From CAZHFW01 sp964531675 (GTDB lineage Bacteria > Planctomycetota > Phycisphaerae > Phycisphaerales > UBA1924): a stretch of 64,000 nucleotides of DNA. The notes beneath the pieces were generated by a model, which saw only the letters and a program-made list of their open reading frames with translations, was not told the DNA's origin and searched no databases. The stretch spans positions 15,047 through 79,046 of the forward strand of contig CAZHFW010000017.1 in NCBI GenBank assembly GCA_964531675.1, read 5' to 3'. This document shows, piece by piece, positions 39,419-46,660 of the stretch (position 1 is the first letter of the stretch; every line of letters starts with the position of its first letter). A program made the translations under genes and the position numbers.

Positions 39419-40489
39419 ATGGACCTGCCCGGACTGACCTTCATCATCCCCTGCTTCAACCACGGCTCATTCGTGGGCGAGGCTGTGCGCTCCTGCCTCG
39501 CACAGGAAGGCGTCGACGTCCGCGTGGTCGTGGTGGACGACGGGTCGACCGACGACAGCACGCCGGAGGCCTGCGACCGCTGCGCGTCCGATCGCGTGCG
39601 CGTCGTTCATCAGGCCAACACGGGCCTCTCCGGGGCCCGCAACGCGGGCGCCGCACTCGCAACCACCGAGTTCATCGCGTTCCTGGACGCGGACGACTAT
39701 CTCGATCCCACCTTTGGTCGCAAGCTCATCGAAGCCCTCCGCGCCGAGGAGAACGCCTCGCATGCGTATTGCCAGGAGACGCTCACCGAGCTCGGCACCG
39801 GCACGTGGCGCGTCCCCGCGTGGGATCCGCTTCTGCTTTTGATCACCAATCTCCACCCGGTCACGTGCGTGATCCGCCGCGAGGTCTTCGCCGCCTCCGG
39901 CGGATTCGACACAAGCATGAACCTGGGGTACGAAGACTGGGAGTTCTGGATTCGACTCTCGTCACGCGGGTTCCATGGCGTGCGCGTGCCGGAGCCTCTC
40001 TTCTTCTGGCGACGCCATTCGCACACGACCATGGTCATGGAAGCGGTCAAGCGGCACGACCTGCTCTACCGCCAGATCATCGACCGGCACGCGGCCCTCT
40101 TTGCGAGCAAGGCCACCGAGATCATCACGCTCTCCAACAACATGCTCCGCAAGTTCGACGCCAACTGGATCGACGAGACGGGATTCCCCATCCCGCTCCA
40201 GTGGCTCTGGTCCCAGCGGGATGAGGCGGCCCGCCTGCGCACCGAGCAGCAGCTCAGCGCCCAGCAGATTGCTGCACTGATCGGTCAGGTCGCCGCGGCC
40301 AACGCGGAGCTTGCTCAGACCAAGGCCTGGTACGAACAGCTGGTCGCGGTGCGCGTGTATCGCAAGGTCCGCAAGCTCATCGATCGCCTCCCGAGGCCCC
40401 TGGCGGGCGCTGCCCGATCCACGCTCAGCGCGGGCAAGCGGATCGTGCCCATGGACACCGAAAAGCCTCGGGGGACAGCCCATGTCTGA
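39419..40489 (+). CDS. Glycosyltransferase family 2
   Basis: A 356-aa GT-A fold transferase acting at the cytosolic membrane face. Nucleotide-sugar site elements: TFIIPCFNHGSFVGEAV, VVVVDDGSTDDST and the metal-binding DAD of AFLDADDYLD (D90-D92); the acceptor-side ED motif lies in GYEDWEFWIRL. A coiled-coil segment (about 265-310, EAARLRTEQQLSAQQIAALIGQ) and a basic end follow. The stop overlaps the next glycosyltransferase start by 8 bp, so the two are coupled. A TACACT box at 39370-39375 could be the -10 element. Sugar and polymer unknown. Confidence 0.88.
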   Translation: MDLPGLTFIIPCFNHGSFVGEAVRSCLAQEGVDVRVVVVDDGSTDDSTPEACDRCASDRVRVVHQANTGLSGARNAGAALATTEFIAFLDADDYLDPTFGRKLIEALRAEENASHAYCQETLTELGTGTWRVPAWDPLLLLITNLHPVTCVIRREVFAASGGFDTSMNLGYEDWEFWIRLSSRGFHGVRVPEPLFFWRRHSHTTMVMEAVKRHDLLYRQIIDRHAALFASKATEIITLSNNMLRKFDANWIDETGFPIPLQWLWSQRDEAARLRTEQQLSAQQIAALIGQVAAANAELAQTKAWYEQLVAVRVYRKVRKLIDRLPRPLAGAARSTLSAGKRIVPMDTEKPRGTAHV

Positions 40490-42947
40490 GGCATCCACGA
40501 TCACAAGCCCCGCCTCGCGCGGCGCCAGCGACCTGGGCCGTCGCGCCGGGATCACGAGCGTGCGCACGATCAAGGTCGCCGCGATCGTGCCGTGCTACAA
40601 CCGCCAGACGGACCTGGACGCGTTGCTCGGCGATCTGTCGGGCGTCACGCTGAACTCCGCACGCGTCCGCATCGACCTGCGCGTGATCGTCGTCGACAAT
40701 CTCTCCGAACCTCCGCTCCGCGTCGAGCAGAAGGCGGGCCTGGACCTGCTCCGCGTCCCGAGCAATCGCGGCGGCAGCGGCGGGTTCAACAGCGGGATGC
40801 GTCACGCGCTGGCCTCGGGCTCGCCCGATTATCTCTGGCTCGTCGACAGCGACGCCCGCGTGGATCAGGGGACGCTGCTCGGCCTGGCCGAGCGACTCGT
40901 GAACCGCCCCGACCTGTGCGCGATCGGACCGGCCCTGGCCGAACCGTCGACCCGCGAGGTCTTCGAAGTTGGCGGGCGTGTCTGCCGAAAGACGGGGCGA
41001 TTCGGCCCGGTTCACGACACGCGCCCGACGGGTGACGCCGCCACCGAGCTGGTGGTCTGCGACTACGCCGCCTCGTGCTGCCTGCTCGTGCGCACCGACG
41101 CGGTGCGCGCGGTCGGCCTGATGCCCGACGTCTTCCTCAACGGCGACGACGTGGAGTGGTGCATCAGACTTTCGCAGGAAACCGGGCTCAACATCGCGGT
41201 GGATCCCTCCCTCACCGCGTACCACCCCCGCTTTGATCGCTTCCCGACCTGGGCGCGGTACTACCACGCCCGCAACGGATTCGGCGCGATGGCCGCCCTG
41301 GGTCTCGGGCGTCGCGCCCGCTTCCGCAGGGCGCTCATCGAGACCGCCAACGCGGTGAACCAGGCGATGATGGCCCGCAAGGACCTGGCCCGCCTCCATC
41401 TGGCCGGTCTCTCCGACGCGCTCTTCCGATCACGCATCGGTCCGGCGCCCGAAGGCGTGCTGCGCTTCGAGCGCTTCCGCTCGATGGCCGGGCTGCGCGA
41501 TTCGCTCCAGAACACCGACGTCTCGAGCCCCCTGGGGCGCAGCGTGTTCATTCATCCGGACCTGCGCTTCACGCCGCCGGAGGCCCATCGCCTCTGCGAA
41601 CAGCTCGAGCTCGACGAGCACGAGGAGCGCGAGCTGATCGCGCGGTCAGGGCCCGCGGGCAGAGGCCAGAAGCGCGGCTGGCGCGGCGCGTTCCGCCGGC
41701 TCGTGAAGGGACCCAAGTTCGACGTCGCCGTCGTGCCGTCGAAGGGAGGCCCTTCGACGTGGTTCGCGGGGCACGTGACCATCCAGCTCGCGCCCGAGGG
41801 CTTTGTCACCCGGCGCGCTTCCCGAAGCGCCGCGATCTCACGCGTCACGCGCATGGGCGCGCGGGGACTCTGGTATTCGATCCTGCTCGCGGCCCTCCCG
41901 AACCGCCCGACCAAGCTCCCCCGCGCCACCGAAGGATCCTCCGGAGCGGCCCAGGCCAATCTCAGGCTCGTCGAGCCCGAAGCGCCGGATCGCCTTCCTT
42001 CGCTCTCGGTCGTCGTGCTGAGCTACAACCGGCGCGTCTCACTCCTTGAGACCCTCAAGAGCCTCGACGACGGCCCGATCACCAGGCTCTCGGAGATCAT
42101 CGTCGTCGACAATGGCTCCACCGACGGCAGCGTCCCCGCGGTCCGCGAGTATTTCCCGGGCGTCCAGCTCATCTCGCTCCAGCAGAACAGCGGCGTGCAT
42201 GGCTTCAACGTCGGCGTCGAAGCGGCCCACGGCGAGTGCGTGCTCATCCTCGACGACGATTCCCAGCCCGAACCGATCTCCCTCGAGATGGCCCTGAAGC
42301 ACCTGGCTGCTCATCCTGAAGCGGGCGCGGTCACGCTCCTCCCCAGGCATCCCGAGACCGCCCGCGCCGAATGGCCCTCGGCGTCCCAGCTTCCCCGAGC
42401 CCGTGACAACTGGCCCATGATGGGCTGCGGCAATCTCGTCCGGCGTCAAGCCTGGCTGCGCGTCGGAGGCTACGAGCGCTCGTACTTCCTCTACCGCAAC
42501 GACGCGGATCTGGCCCTCAAACTGATCGGCTCGGGCTTGAGCGTGCATTTCAACCCCGCCTGGGTCGTCTGGCACGACAGCCCCGCAGCAGCCATGAAGA
42601 CCGAGCGTTGGCTCAGGCTCGCGACCCGCAACTGGATCTGGATGGGACGCCGTCACGGACGCGGACTCTCAGGCCTCATGGGCATCTTCGCCGGCGCCCT
42701 CTGGGCCCACAAACTCGCGGGGCCCGACTGGTCCAGGCAGAGCCGCGTACTCCGCGGAGTCTTGGACGGCCTGACCACTCAACCCGCGGGCTTGCCCCGG
42801 ATCGTCAAGCCCGATGGCAAGGCGTTCTCCGAGCTGGTCCGCATGCAGCTCAGGTCGCGATCGGCGCCCGCGGGATCGCCCACCACGTTGCCTCCCGCGG
42901 TGATCGCCTCCGCCAGCGCCGTCAGCAAACCGCGCCACTCGGCGTAA
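40482..42947 (+). CDS. Tandem-domain glycosyltransferase (two GT2 modules)
   Basis: An 821-aa protein with two GT-A domains. Module one (about 30-300) has IVPCYNRQTDLDALL, the glycine-rich NRGGSGGFNSGM typical of GlfT/rhamnosyl-type GT2, and VDSDAR (about 118). Module two (about 505-770) has VVLSYNRRVSLLETL, VVDNGSTDGS, NSGVHGFNVG and LDDDSQ (about 590). The piece between them (about 305-500) is basic. Paired modules of this kind add alternating or two different sugars in cell-surface polysaccharides. The last 169 bp run antisense to the neighbouring YkgJ-type gene. It overlaps the upstream GT2 gene by 8 bp. Confidence 0.87.
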   Translation: MSEASTITSPASRGASDLGRRAGITSVRTIKVAAIVPCYNRQTDLDALLGDLSGVTLNSARVRIDLRVIVVDNLSEPPLRVEQKAGLDLLRVPSNRGGSGGFNSGMRHALASGSPDYLWLVDSDARVDQGTLLGLAERLVNRPDLCAIGPALAEPSTREVFEVGGRVCRKTGRFGPVHDTRPTGDAATELVVCDYAASCCLLVRTDAVRAVGLMPDVFLNGDDVEWCIRLSQETGLNIAVDPSLTAYHPRFDRFPTWARYYHARNGFGAMAALGLGRRARFRRALIETANAVNQAMMARKDLARLHLAGLSDALFRSRIGPAPEGVLRFERFRSMAGLRDSLQNTDVSSPLGRSVFIHPDLRFTPPEAHRLCEQLELDEHEERELIARSGPAGRGQKRGWRGAFRRLVKGPKFDVAVVPSKGGPSTWFAGHVTIQLAPEGFVTRRASRSAAISRVTRMGARGLWYSILLAALPNRPTKLPRATEGSSGAAQANLRLVEPEAPDRLPSLSVVVLSYNRRVSLLETLKSLDDGPITRLSEIIVVDNGSTDGSVPAVREYFPGVQLISLQQNSGVHGFNVGVEAAHGECVLILDDDSQPEPISLEMALKHLAAHPEAGAVTLLPRHPETARAEWPSASQLPRARDNWPMMGCGNLVRRQAWLRVGGYERSYFLYRNDADLALKLIGSGLSVHFNPAWVVWHDSPAAAMKTERWLRLATRNWIWMGRRHGRGLSGLMGIFAGALWAHKLAGPDWSRQSRVLRGVLDGLTTQPAGLPRIVKPDGKAFSELVRMQLRSRSAPAGSPTTLPPAVIASASAVSKPRHSA

Positions 42948-43387
42948 ACGTACGGCGCGCCAAGCGACTCATGGATCGCGATGATCTGCTTGTGCAGCTT
43001 CTCGGAAAGCACCTGCTGCCAGTCTTGCGCCCCGCGATCACAGAAGTACACGCGGCACGACATGGGCTTGGCCATGTGGATCCCGCACGCATTGCCGATC
43101 TGGAACGGACACCCGCCCGCCAGTCGTGCGGCCTCAATCCGACCGGCGTCCGGACGTTCCCGGGCCGGGAGCCGAAGAAGCGTGCACGCGGTCTCAAGAC
43201 CCGTGACGTAAAGCCGGTGGCCGTGTGCTTCAAAACTGCAGCACCGTCCCGAAGCCCAGCACGCGGGCCCTCTGGCGTTCACCTCTTCGGAAAGTTCGCG
43301 ATAGATCGCGTCGAACGCCTGCTGCACACCGGGTCGGGCCGCGATCGCGAGCCAGGACCGAGCATGCTGGAGCATCTCATCCCTCAC
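42779..43387 (-). CDS. YkgJ-family cysteine-cluster protein
   Basis: A 202-aa protein with the cysteine pattern of the YkgJ zinc/iron-chelating family: C43, C49/C50 (ACWASGRCCSFEA), C93 (GGCPF), C101 (NACGIH), C111 and C116 (SCRVYFC). This set can hold a metal or Fe-S cluster; the reaction is unknown. The GTG at 43387 has GAGG 7 nt upstream and lies 9 bp after the RsbU-type gene, so it is the last gene of a four-gene unit. Its last 56 codons overlap the convergent glycosyltransferase gene. The tail beyond about residue 165 may be less conserved. Confidence 0.82.
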   Translation of the reverse strand: MRDEMLQHARSWLAIAARPGVQQAFDAIYRELSEEVNARGPACWASGRCCSFEAHGHRLYVTGLETACTLLRLPARERPDAGRIEAARLAGGCPFQIGNACGIHMAKPMSCRVYFCDRGAQDWQQVLSEKLHKQIIAIHESLGAPYVYAEWRGLLTALAEAITAGGNVVGDPAGADRDLSCMRTSSENALPSGLTIRGKPAG

Positions 43388-43396
43388 GCGGACGCC

Positions 43397-44770
43397 TCAG
43401 GTGTTGCCCACATAACGCACCGCGACGAGCGTCTGATCGTCGGCGCGGGTGCGGGCCTTGGTGTGCTCATACAACGCGTTGTGAATGGAGTCGATCACGC
43501 AGTCCGGATCGCCGGAGCATCCGGCCAGGGCATGATCAAATCGCTGCGTGCCGAACATCTGACGCTGGTCGTTGAAGGCCTCGGTGATGCCGTCGGTGTA
43601 GAGCACGACAGTGTCGCCCGGGCTGAGCGTCAGATGCGACCATCCCGACTCGTACTCGTCGACGATGCCCACCGGGAGGCCCTGACCTCCCTCCAGAGGC
43701 AGGACGGACCCGTCGGAGCCGCGCCGGAGCCTGGGCGGCGGGTGACCCGCGTTGCAGAACCGGAGCGTCGCGTCCGCGGGGTCGAAGACCGCGAAGAACG
43801 CGGTGACGAACGAGCCCTCGAGCTTGGCCTCCATGAGCTTCCGGTTCGCGTAGCTGATGATCGCGTCGGGCGAAATGTCCGGGCCCGGATAGCAATGGAG
43901 GATGCCGTGGAGCATCGCCATCACGGTCGCCGCGGCGGCGCCGTGCCCCGAGACGTCCGCGCACAGCAGGCCCCAACGATCCGGGCCTGGCGCTTCGTGG
44001 GCGCCGCGCGGCAGACGAATGAAGTCGTAATAGTCGCCGCCAGCCTGCTCGCTCGTGAGATAGCTCGTCGCGATCCGCAGGCCCGGAATGTCGGGCGTGC
44101 GTGCGGGGAGCAACGACTGCTGCACCCGCGCAACCTCCTCGAACTGCTGCACGAGCCTGCGGTTGGCCTCCTTGGCCTCGTTGATCGCCACCAGGCTTCG
44201 CGTCACCGCGCCGACCATGTTCCCCTGCAGAAGCATGTCCTCGAACTCCCGCGGCGTAAAGCCCGCGGGGTCCCGGCGGAACTGCACCGACCAGTTCAGG
44301 GGCTTGCCCCCTTCCAGGATCGGGTACGCGATGGCGCTGCGCATGTCCCGGATGGCGTTCCCCAGCGCCGGATCGTCCTGCACGTTGAGACCAGTCACGA
44401 TCTTGGGATGCCCGTCGGCGATGAGCTGGCCCAGGAGCCCGCCCGAGAACGCCTGGATCTGGCTCCATGAGCTCCAGGGATCCTGCGCCTTGGTCGCGGA
44501 GATGTCCCCGGCCCGCACGTGATCGATGTCCAGACGTCTGGTGATCTTGTACTGGCCCTCGGGCAGGTTGCGCACCGAGAGTGAGACGAAGTAATCGATC
44601 GGCCTGAGCCTCCAGGCGCGCGGCCCGAAGATCTCGAAAACGTCCGTCGGGCGCGACGCGTTCGAGACCAGCGTGATCATCTCCATCACGAGCTTGATGC
44701 GGTCGTCGTTGAGCAGATCGATTTGGCGCACGCTGCCCCCGGAAGTCCCGGCCCGTTCATCGGCGGCCAT
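43397..44770 (-). CDS. PP2C-type SpoIIE/RsbU serine phosphatase with sensor domain
   Basis: A 457-aa phosphatase. Residues about 20-190 resemble a GAF-type sensor; a helical linker (NEAKEANRRLVQQFEEVARVQQSLLP) leads to the SpoIIE domain (about 225-455). Metal-site Asp residues lie in GGDYYDF, LLCADVSGHG and DTVVLYTDGITEA, and the typical NAGHPPPRL is present. Such enzymes dephosphorylate STAS proteins, so the STAS protein at 18254-18604 is a candidate partner. It sits between a cyclodeaminase-like gene (21 bp upstream) and the YkgJ-type gene. Confidence 0.92.
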   Translation of the reverse strand: MAADERAGTSGGSVRQIDLLNDDRIKLVMEMITLVSNASRPTDVFEIFGPRAWRLRPIDYFVSLSVRNLPEGQYKITRRLDIDHVRAGDISATKAQDPWSSWSQIQAFSGGLLGQLIADGHPKIVTGLNVQDDPALGNAIRDMRSAIAYPILEGGKPLNWSVQFRRDPAGFTPREFEDMLLQGNMVGAVTRSLVAINEAKEANRRLVQQFEEVARVQQSLLPARTPDIPGLRIATSYLTSEQAGGDYYDFIRLPRGAHEAPGPDRWGLLCADVSGHGAAAATVMAMLHGILHCYPGPDISPDAIISYANRKLMEAKLEGSFVTAFFAVFDPADATLRFCNAGHPPPRLRRGSDGSVLPLEGGQGLPVGIVDEYESGWSHLTLSPGDTVVLYTDGITEAFNDQRQMFGTQRFDHALAGCSGDPDCVIDSIHNALYEHTKARTRADDQTLVAVRYVGNT

Positions 44771-44791
44771 CGAAGTCCGCCACCGCCAAGT

Positions 44792-45406
44792 CTAGGCGCA
44801 GGCCGCTTCGACCCTCGCCGCCAGCGCTTTGGCCTCCCGGACCGCCCGGTCCGATTCTTGGAGAATCGCCCTGCCTCGGGCCTGATCAGGCAGGAACCCC
44901 GCGTTCACCGCAACGTTCCACGCCGACGAGCGCGCCGTCGCTTCGCCCAGGACCGCCGCGATCGCCAGGTCCGAACGCAGCTGGCGATTGGTGATCGTCG
45001 CGAGCTTCTCGAACAGCCTCAAAAGCACCACGCTGGTCGCGATGGTCGCCATGGGCACCTGAACGCTCGCTTCCATGGCTGCGGGCAAGTCCCGCTGGCG
45101 GCGCGCGTCCGTCTCGGGAAGCCGCTGCAGCTCATTGACGAGCCCGTACGCGGCGGCGTCTTCATCGGCCAGGTGCAACAGGACCAGGCGCGCCTTGGCG
45201 AGCTCGTGCATCGCGTCCTTGAGCGCAGGCTCGTGGGCCGCGAGCGACTTCTTCCCGACGCTGTAGGACACGACCATCCCCGCCAGGGCCGAAGCCAGCG
45301 CCCCCACCGCCGACGCGACCGCGCCGCCGCCGGGCGTGGGCGTCTTGGCCGCCAGGGCATCGAGCAGGTCGCCAAACTTCAGCGTCGCCAGAGGAAGGTC
45401 AGGCAT
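44792..45406 (-). CDS. Formiminotransferase-cyclodeaminase-like protein (FTCD_C/FchA)
   Basis: A 204-aa all-helical protein of the cyclodeaminase/cyclohydrolase family. The conserved start is LLDALAAKTPTPGGGAVAS; the helical core contains ADEDAAAYGLV, family typical, and NVAVNAGFL near the end. FchA-type members convert 5,10-methenyl-THF to 10-formyl-THF; FTCD_C releases ammonia from formimino-THF. Which applies cannot be told without an adjacent formiminotransferase. The ATG overlaps the dtd stop by 8 bp, so translation is probably coupled. A link to one-carbon metabolism (gcvP and purN are also in the window) is possible but indirect. Confidence 0.85.
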   Translation of the reverse strand: MPDLPLATLKFGDLLDALAAKTPTPGGGAVASAVGALASALAGMVVSYSVGKKSLAAHEPALKDAMHELAKARLVLLHLADEDAAAYGLVNELQRLPETDARRQRDLPAAMEASVQVPMATIATSVVLLRLFEKLATITNRQLRSDLAIAAVLGEATARSSAWNVAVNAGFLPDQARGRAILQESDRAVREAKALAARVEAACA

Positions 45407-45911
45407 TGGTTCTCCCGGGATGAGAAGCCCCGCGGCTCTGGGCCGAGTCGAGCCAGATCGTGACGGGGCCTTCGTTGGTCAGGGTGAGCATCATGTCGGC
45501 GCCGAACTCGCCGGTGCGCACCGTCACGCCCGTGCTCCGCACGAGCTTCACGAACTCCGCAAACTCCAGCGCCGCGCGGCCCGGCGCCATCGCGTTGTCA
45601 AAGCTCGGCCTTCTCCCCTTGCGGGCGTCACCCGCGAGGGTGAAGTTGGGAACAAGCAGCACCTCGCCCCCGATGTCCTTCACGCTCAGATTCATCTTCC
45701 CCGCCTCATCCGGGAAGATCCGAAGCTCCGTGATCTTGGTCGCCATCCACGCGCAGTCCTCGGGCGTATCGCTCACCTCGAGACCCGCCAGCACCACCAG
45801 CCCGCGCCCGATCGGACGGCTCGCCCCCTGGTCCGTCGCGGGCGCATCGTGAGCGCCGGGCGCGACCACCTCGAGCATCCCCGACCGAACACGCTGGACG
45901 ACGCATCGCAT
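45399..45911 (-). CDS. dtd: D-aminoacyl-tRNA deacylase
   Basis: Hydrolyses D-aminoacyl-tRNA (and Gly-tRNA-Ala) to keep D-amino acids out of proteins. The 170 aa start with the canonical MRCVVQRVRSG, so the start is certain. Conserved parts: VLAGLEVSDTPED, MATKITELRIFPDE, the Ser/Gln-Phe-Thr loop in the variant form PNFTLAGDARKGRRPSF, and the active-site GPVT in TNEGPVTIW. An insertion at about 14-30 (VAPGAHDAPATDQGAS) is not in typical members. It heads a four-gene unit and is divergent from trpF with only 21 bp between start codons. Confidence 0.94.
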   Translation of the reverse strand: MRCVVQRVRSGMLEVVAPGAHDAPATDQGASRPIGRGLVVLAGLEVSDTPEDCAWMATKITELRIFPDEAGKMNLSVKDIGGEVLLVPNFTLAGDARKGRRPSFDNAMAPGRAALEFAEFVKLVRSTGVTVRTGEFGADMMLTLTNEGPVTIWLDSAQSRGASHPGRTNA

Positions 45912-45917
45912 GGGCCC

Positions 45918-45927
45918 AGAGTAGCAT
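45918..45927. promoter_or_regulatory. Overlapping divergent -10 hexamers between dtd and trpF
   Basis: TAGCAT (45922-45927, plus) ends 5 nt before the trpF ATG; TACTCT (45923-45918, minus) ends 6 nt before the dtd ATG. The two hexamers share bases 45922-45923. The intergenic gap is only 21 bp and neither gene has room for a ribosome binding site. Two polymerases could not melt this DNA at once. Confidence 0.55.
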
Positions 45928-45932
45928 TGGTC

Positions 45933-46580
45933 ATGCGCGCAAGGCTCAAAGTCTGCTGCATCGCCTCCACGCACGAGGCCAGCCTGGCCATCGCATCCGG
46001 CGCATCGGCCCTGGGGCTGGTGGGCCACATGCCGAGCGGTCCCGGCGTGATCGATGACGCCCTGATCGCCCAGATCGCCAGGTCAACACCGCCGCCGATC
46101 GCGACATTCTTATTGACCAGCGAGATCGATCCCATCGCTGCAGTCGAACACGCCCGCCGGGTCCACACGACCACGCTCCAGCTGGTCGACGCAGTCCCGG
46201 ACGAGACGTACGCCGCCCTCCGGCGCACCTTGCCTGCGTTGAAGCTGGTCCAAGTGATCCACGTCCGGGCGGAGGCAGATGTCGACGAGGCCCTCCGCGT
46301 CGCCTCGAAGGTCGACGCATTGCTCCTGGACTCCGGAAACCCCGCGGCACTCGTGAAAGAGCTCGGCGGCACAGGCCGGGTGCACGACTGGAAGCTCTCG
46401 CGCCGAATCGTGGATCAGTCGCCCAAGCCCGTCTTCCTGGCGGGGGGCATCAATCCAAGCAACGTGGCCCAAGCCCTGGACGAGGTGCGCCCGTTCGGCA
46501 TCGACCTCTGCAGCGGCGTACGCACCGCGGGAAACCTCGACCCCCGCAAACTCGAAGCCCTCACCAAAGCAATGGCCTGA
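45933..46580 (+). CDS. trpF: Phosphoribosylanthranilate isomerase
   Basis: Third pathway step of tryptophan synthesis: Amadori rearrangement of PRA to CdRP. The 215 aa form a (beta/alpha)8 barrel. The catalytic Cys lies in LKVCCIAS (family KICGI); the Asp and phosphate loops are LLLDSGN, FLAGGINPSNV and FGIDLCSGVRTAGNLDP. The CC in place of CG is a small deviation. The ATG at 45933 matches the usual family start. No other trp gene is nearby. An 8-bp tandem repeat begins at the base after the stop codon. Confidence 0.9.
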   Translation: MRARLKVCCIASTHEASLAIASGASALGLVGHMPSGPGVIDDALIAQIARSTPPPIATFLLTSEIDPIAAVEHARRVHTTTLQLVDAVPDETYAALRRTLPALKLVQVIHVRAEADVDEALRVASKVDALLLDSGNPAALVKELGGTGRVHDWKLSRRIVDQSPKPVFLAGGINPSNVAQALDEVRPFGIDLCSGVRTAGNLDPRKLEALTKAMA

Positions 46581-46660
46581 GCACGTCCGCACGTCCGCAC
46601 GTCCGCACGTCCGCACCTCCGTGCCTCCGTGCCTCCGTGCCTCCGTGCCTCCGTGCCTCC
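46581..46660. repeat. 8-bp tandem repeat between trpF and sdaA
   Basis: Ten uninterrupted 8-bp units: GCACGTCC four times, GCACCTCC once, GTGCCTCC five times. The hybrid unit in the middle shows two related families joined by one step each. The tract fills exactly the whole gap between the stop codons of the convergent genes trpF (46580) and sdaA (46661). Confidence 0.95.

Noticed and set aside
46581..46660. Could the 8-bp array be a CRISPR?
   Set aside because: Units are only 8 bp with no spacers, and no cas genes are in the window.
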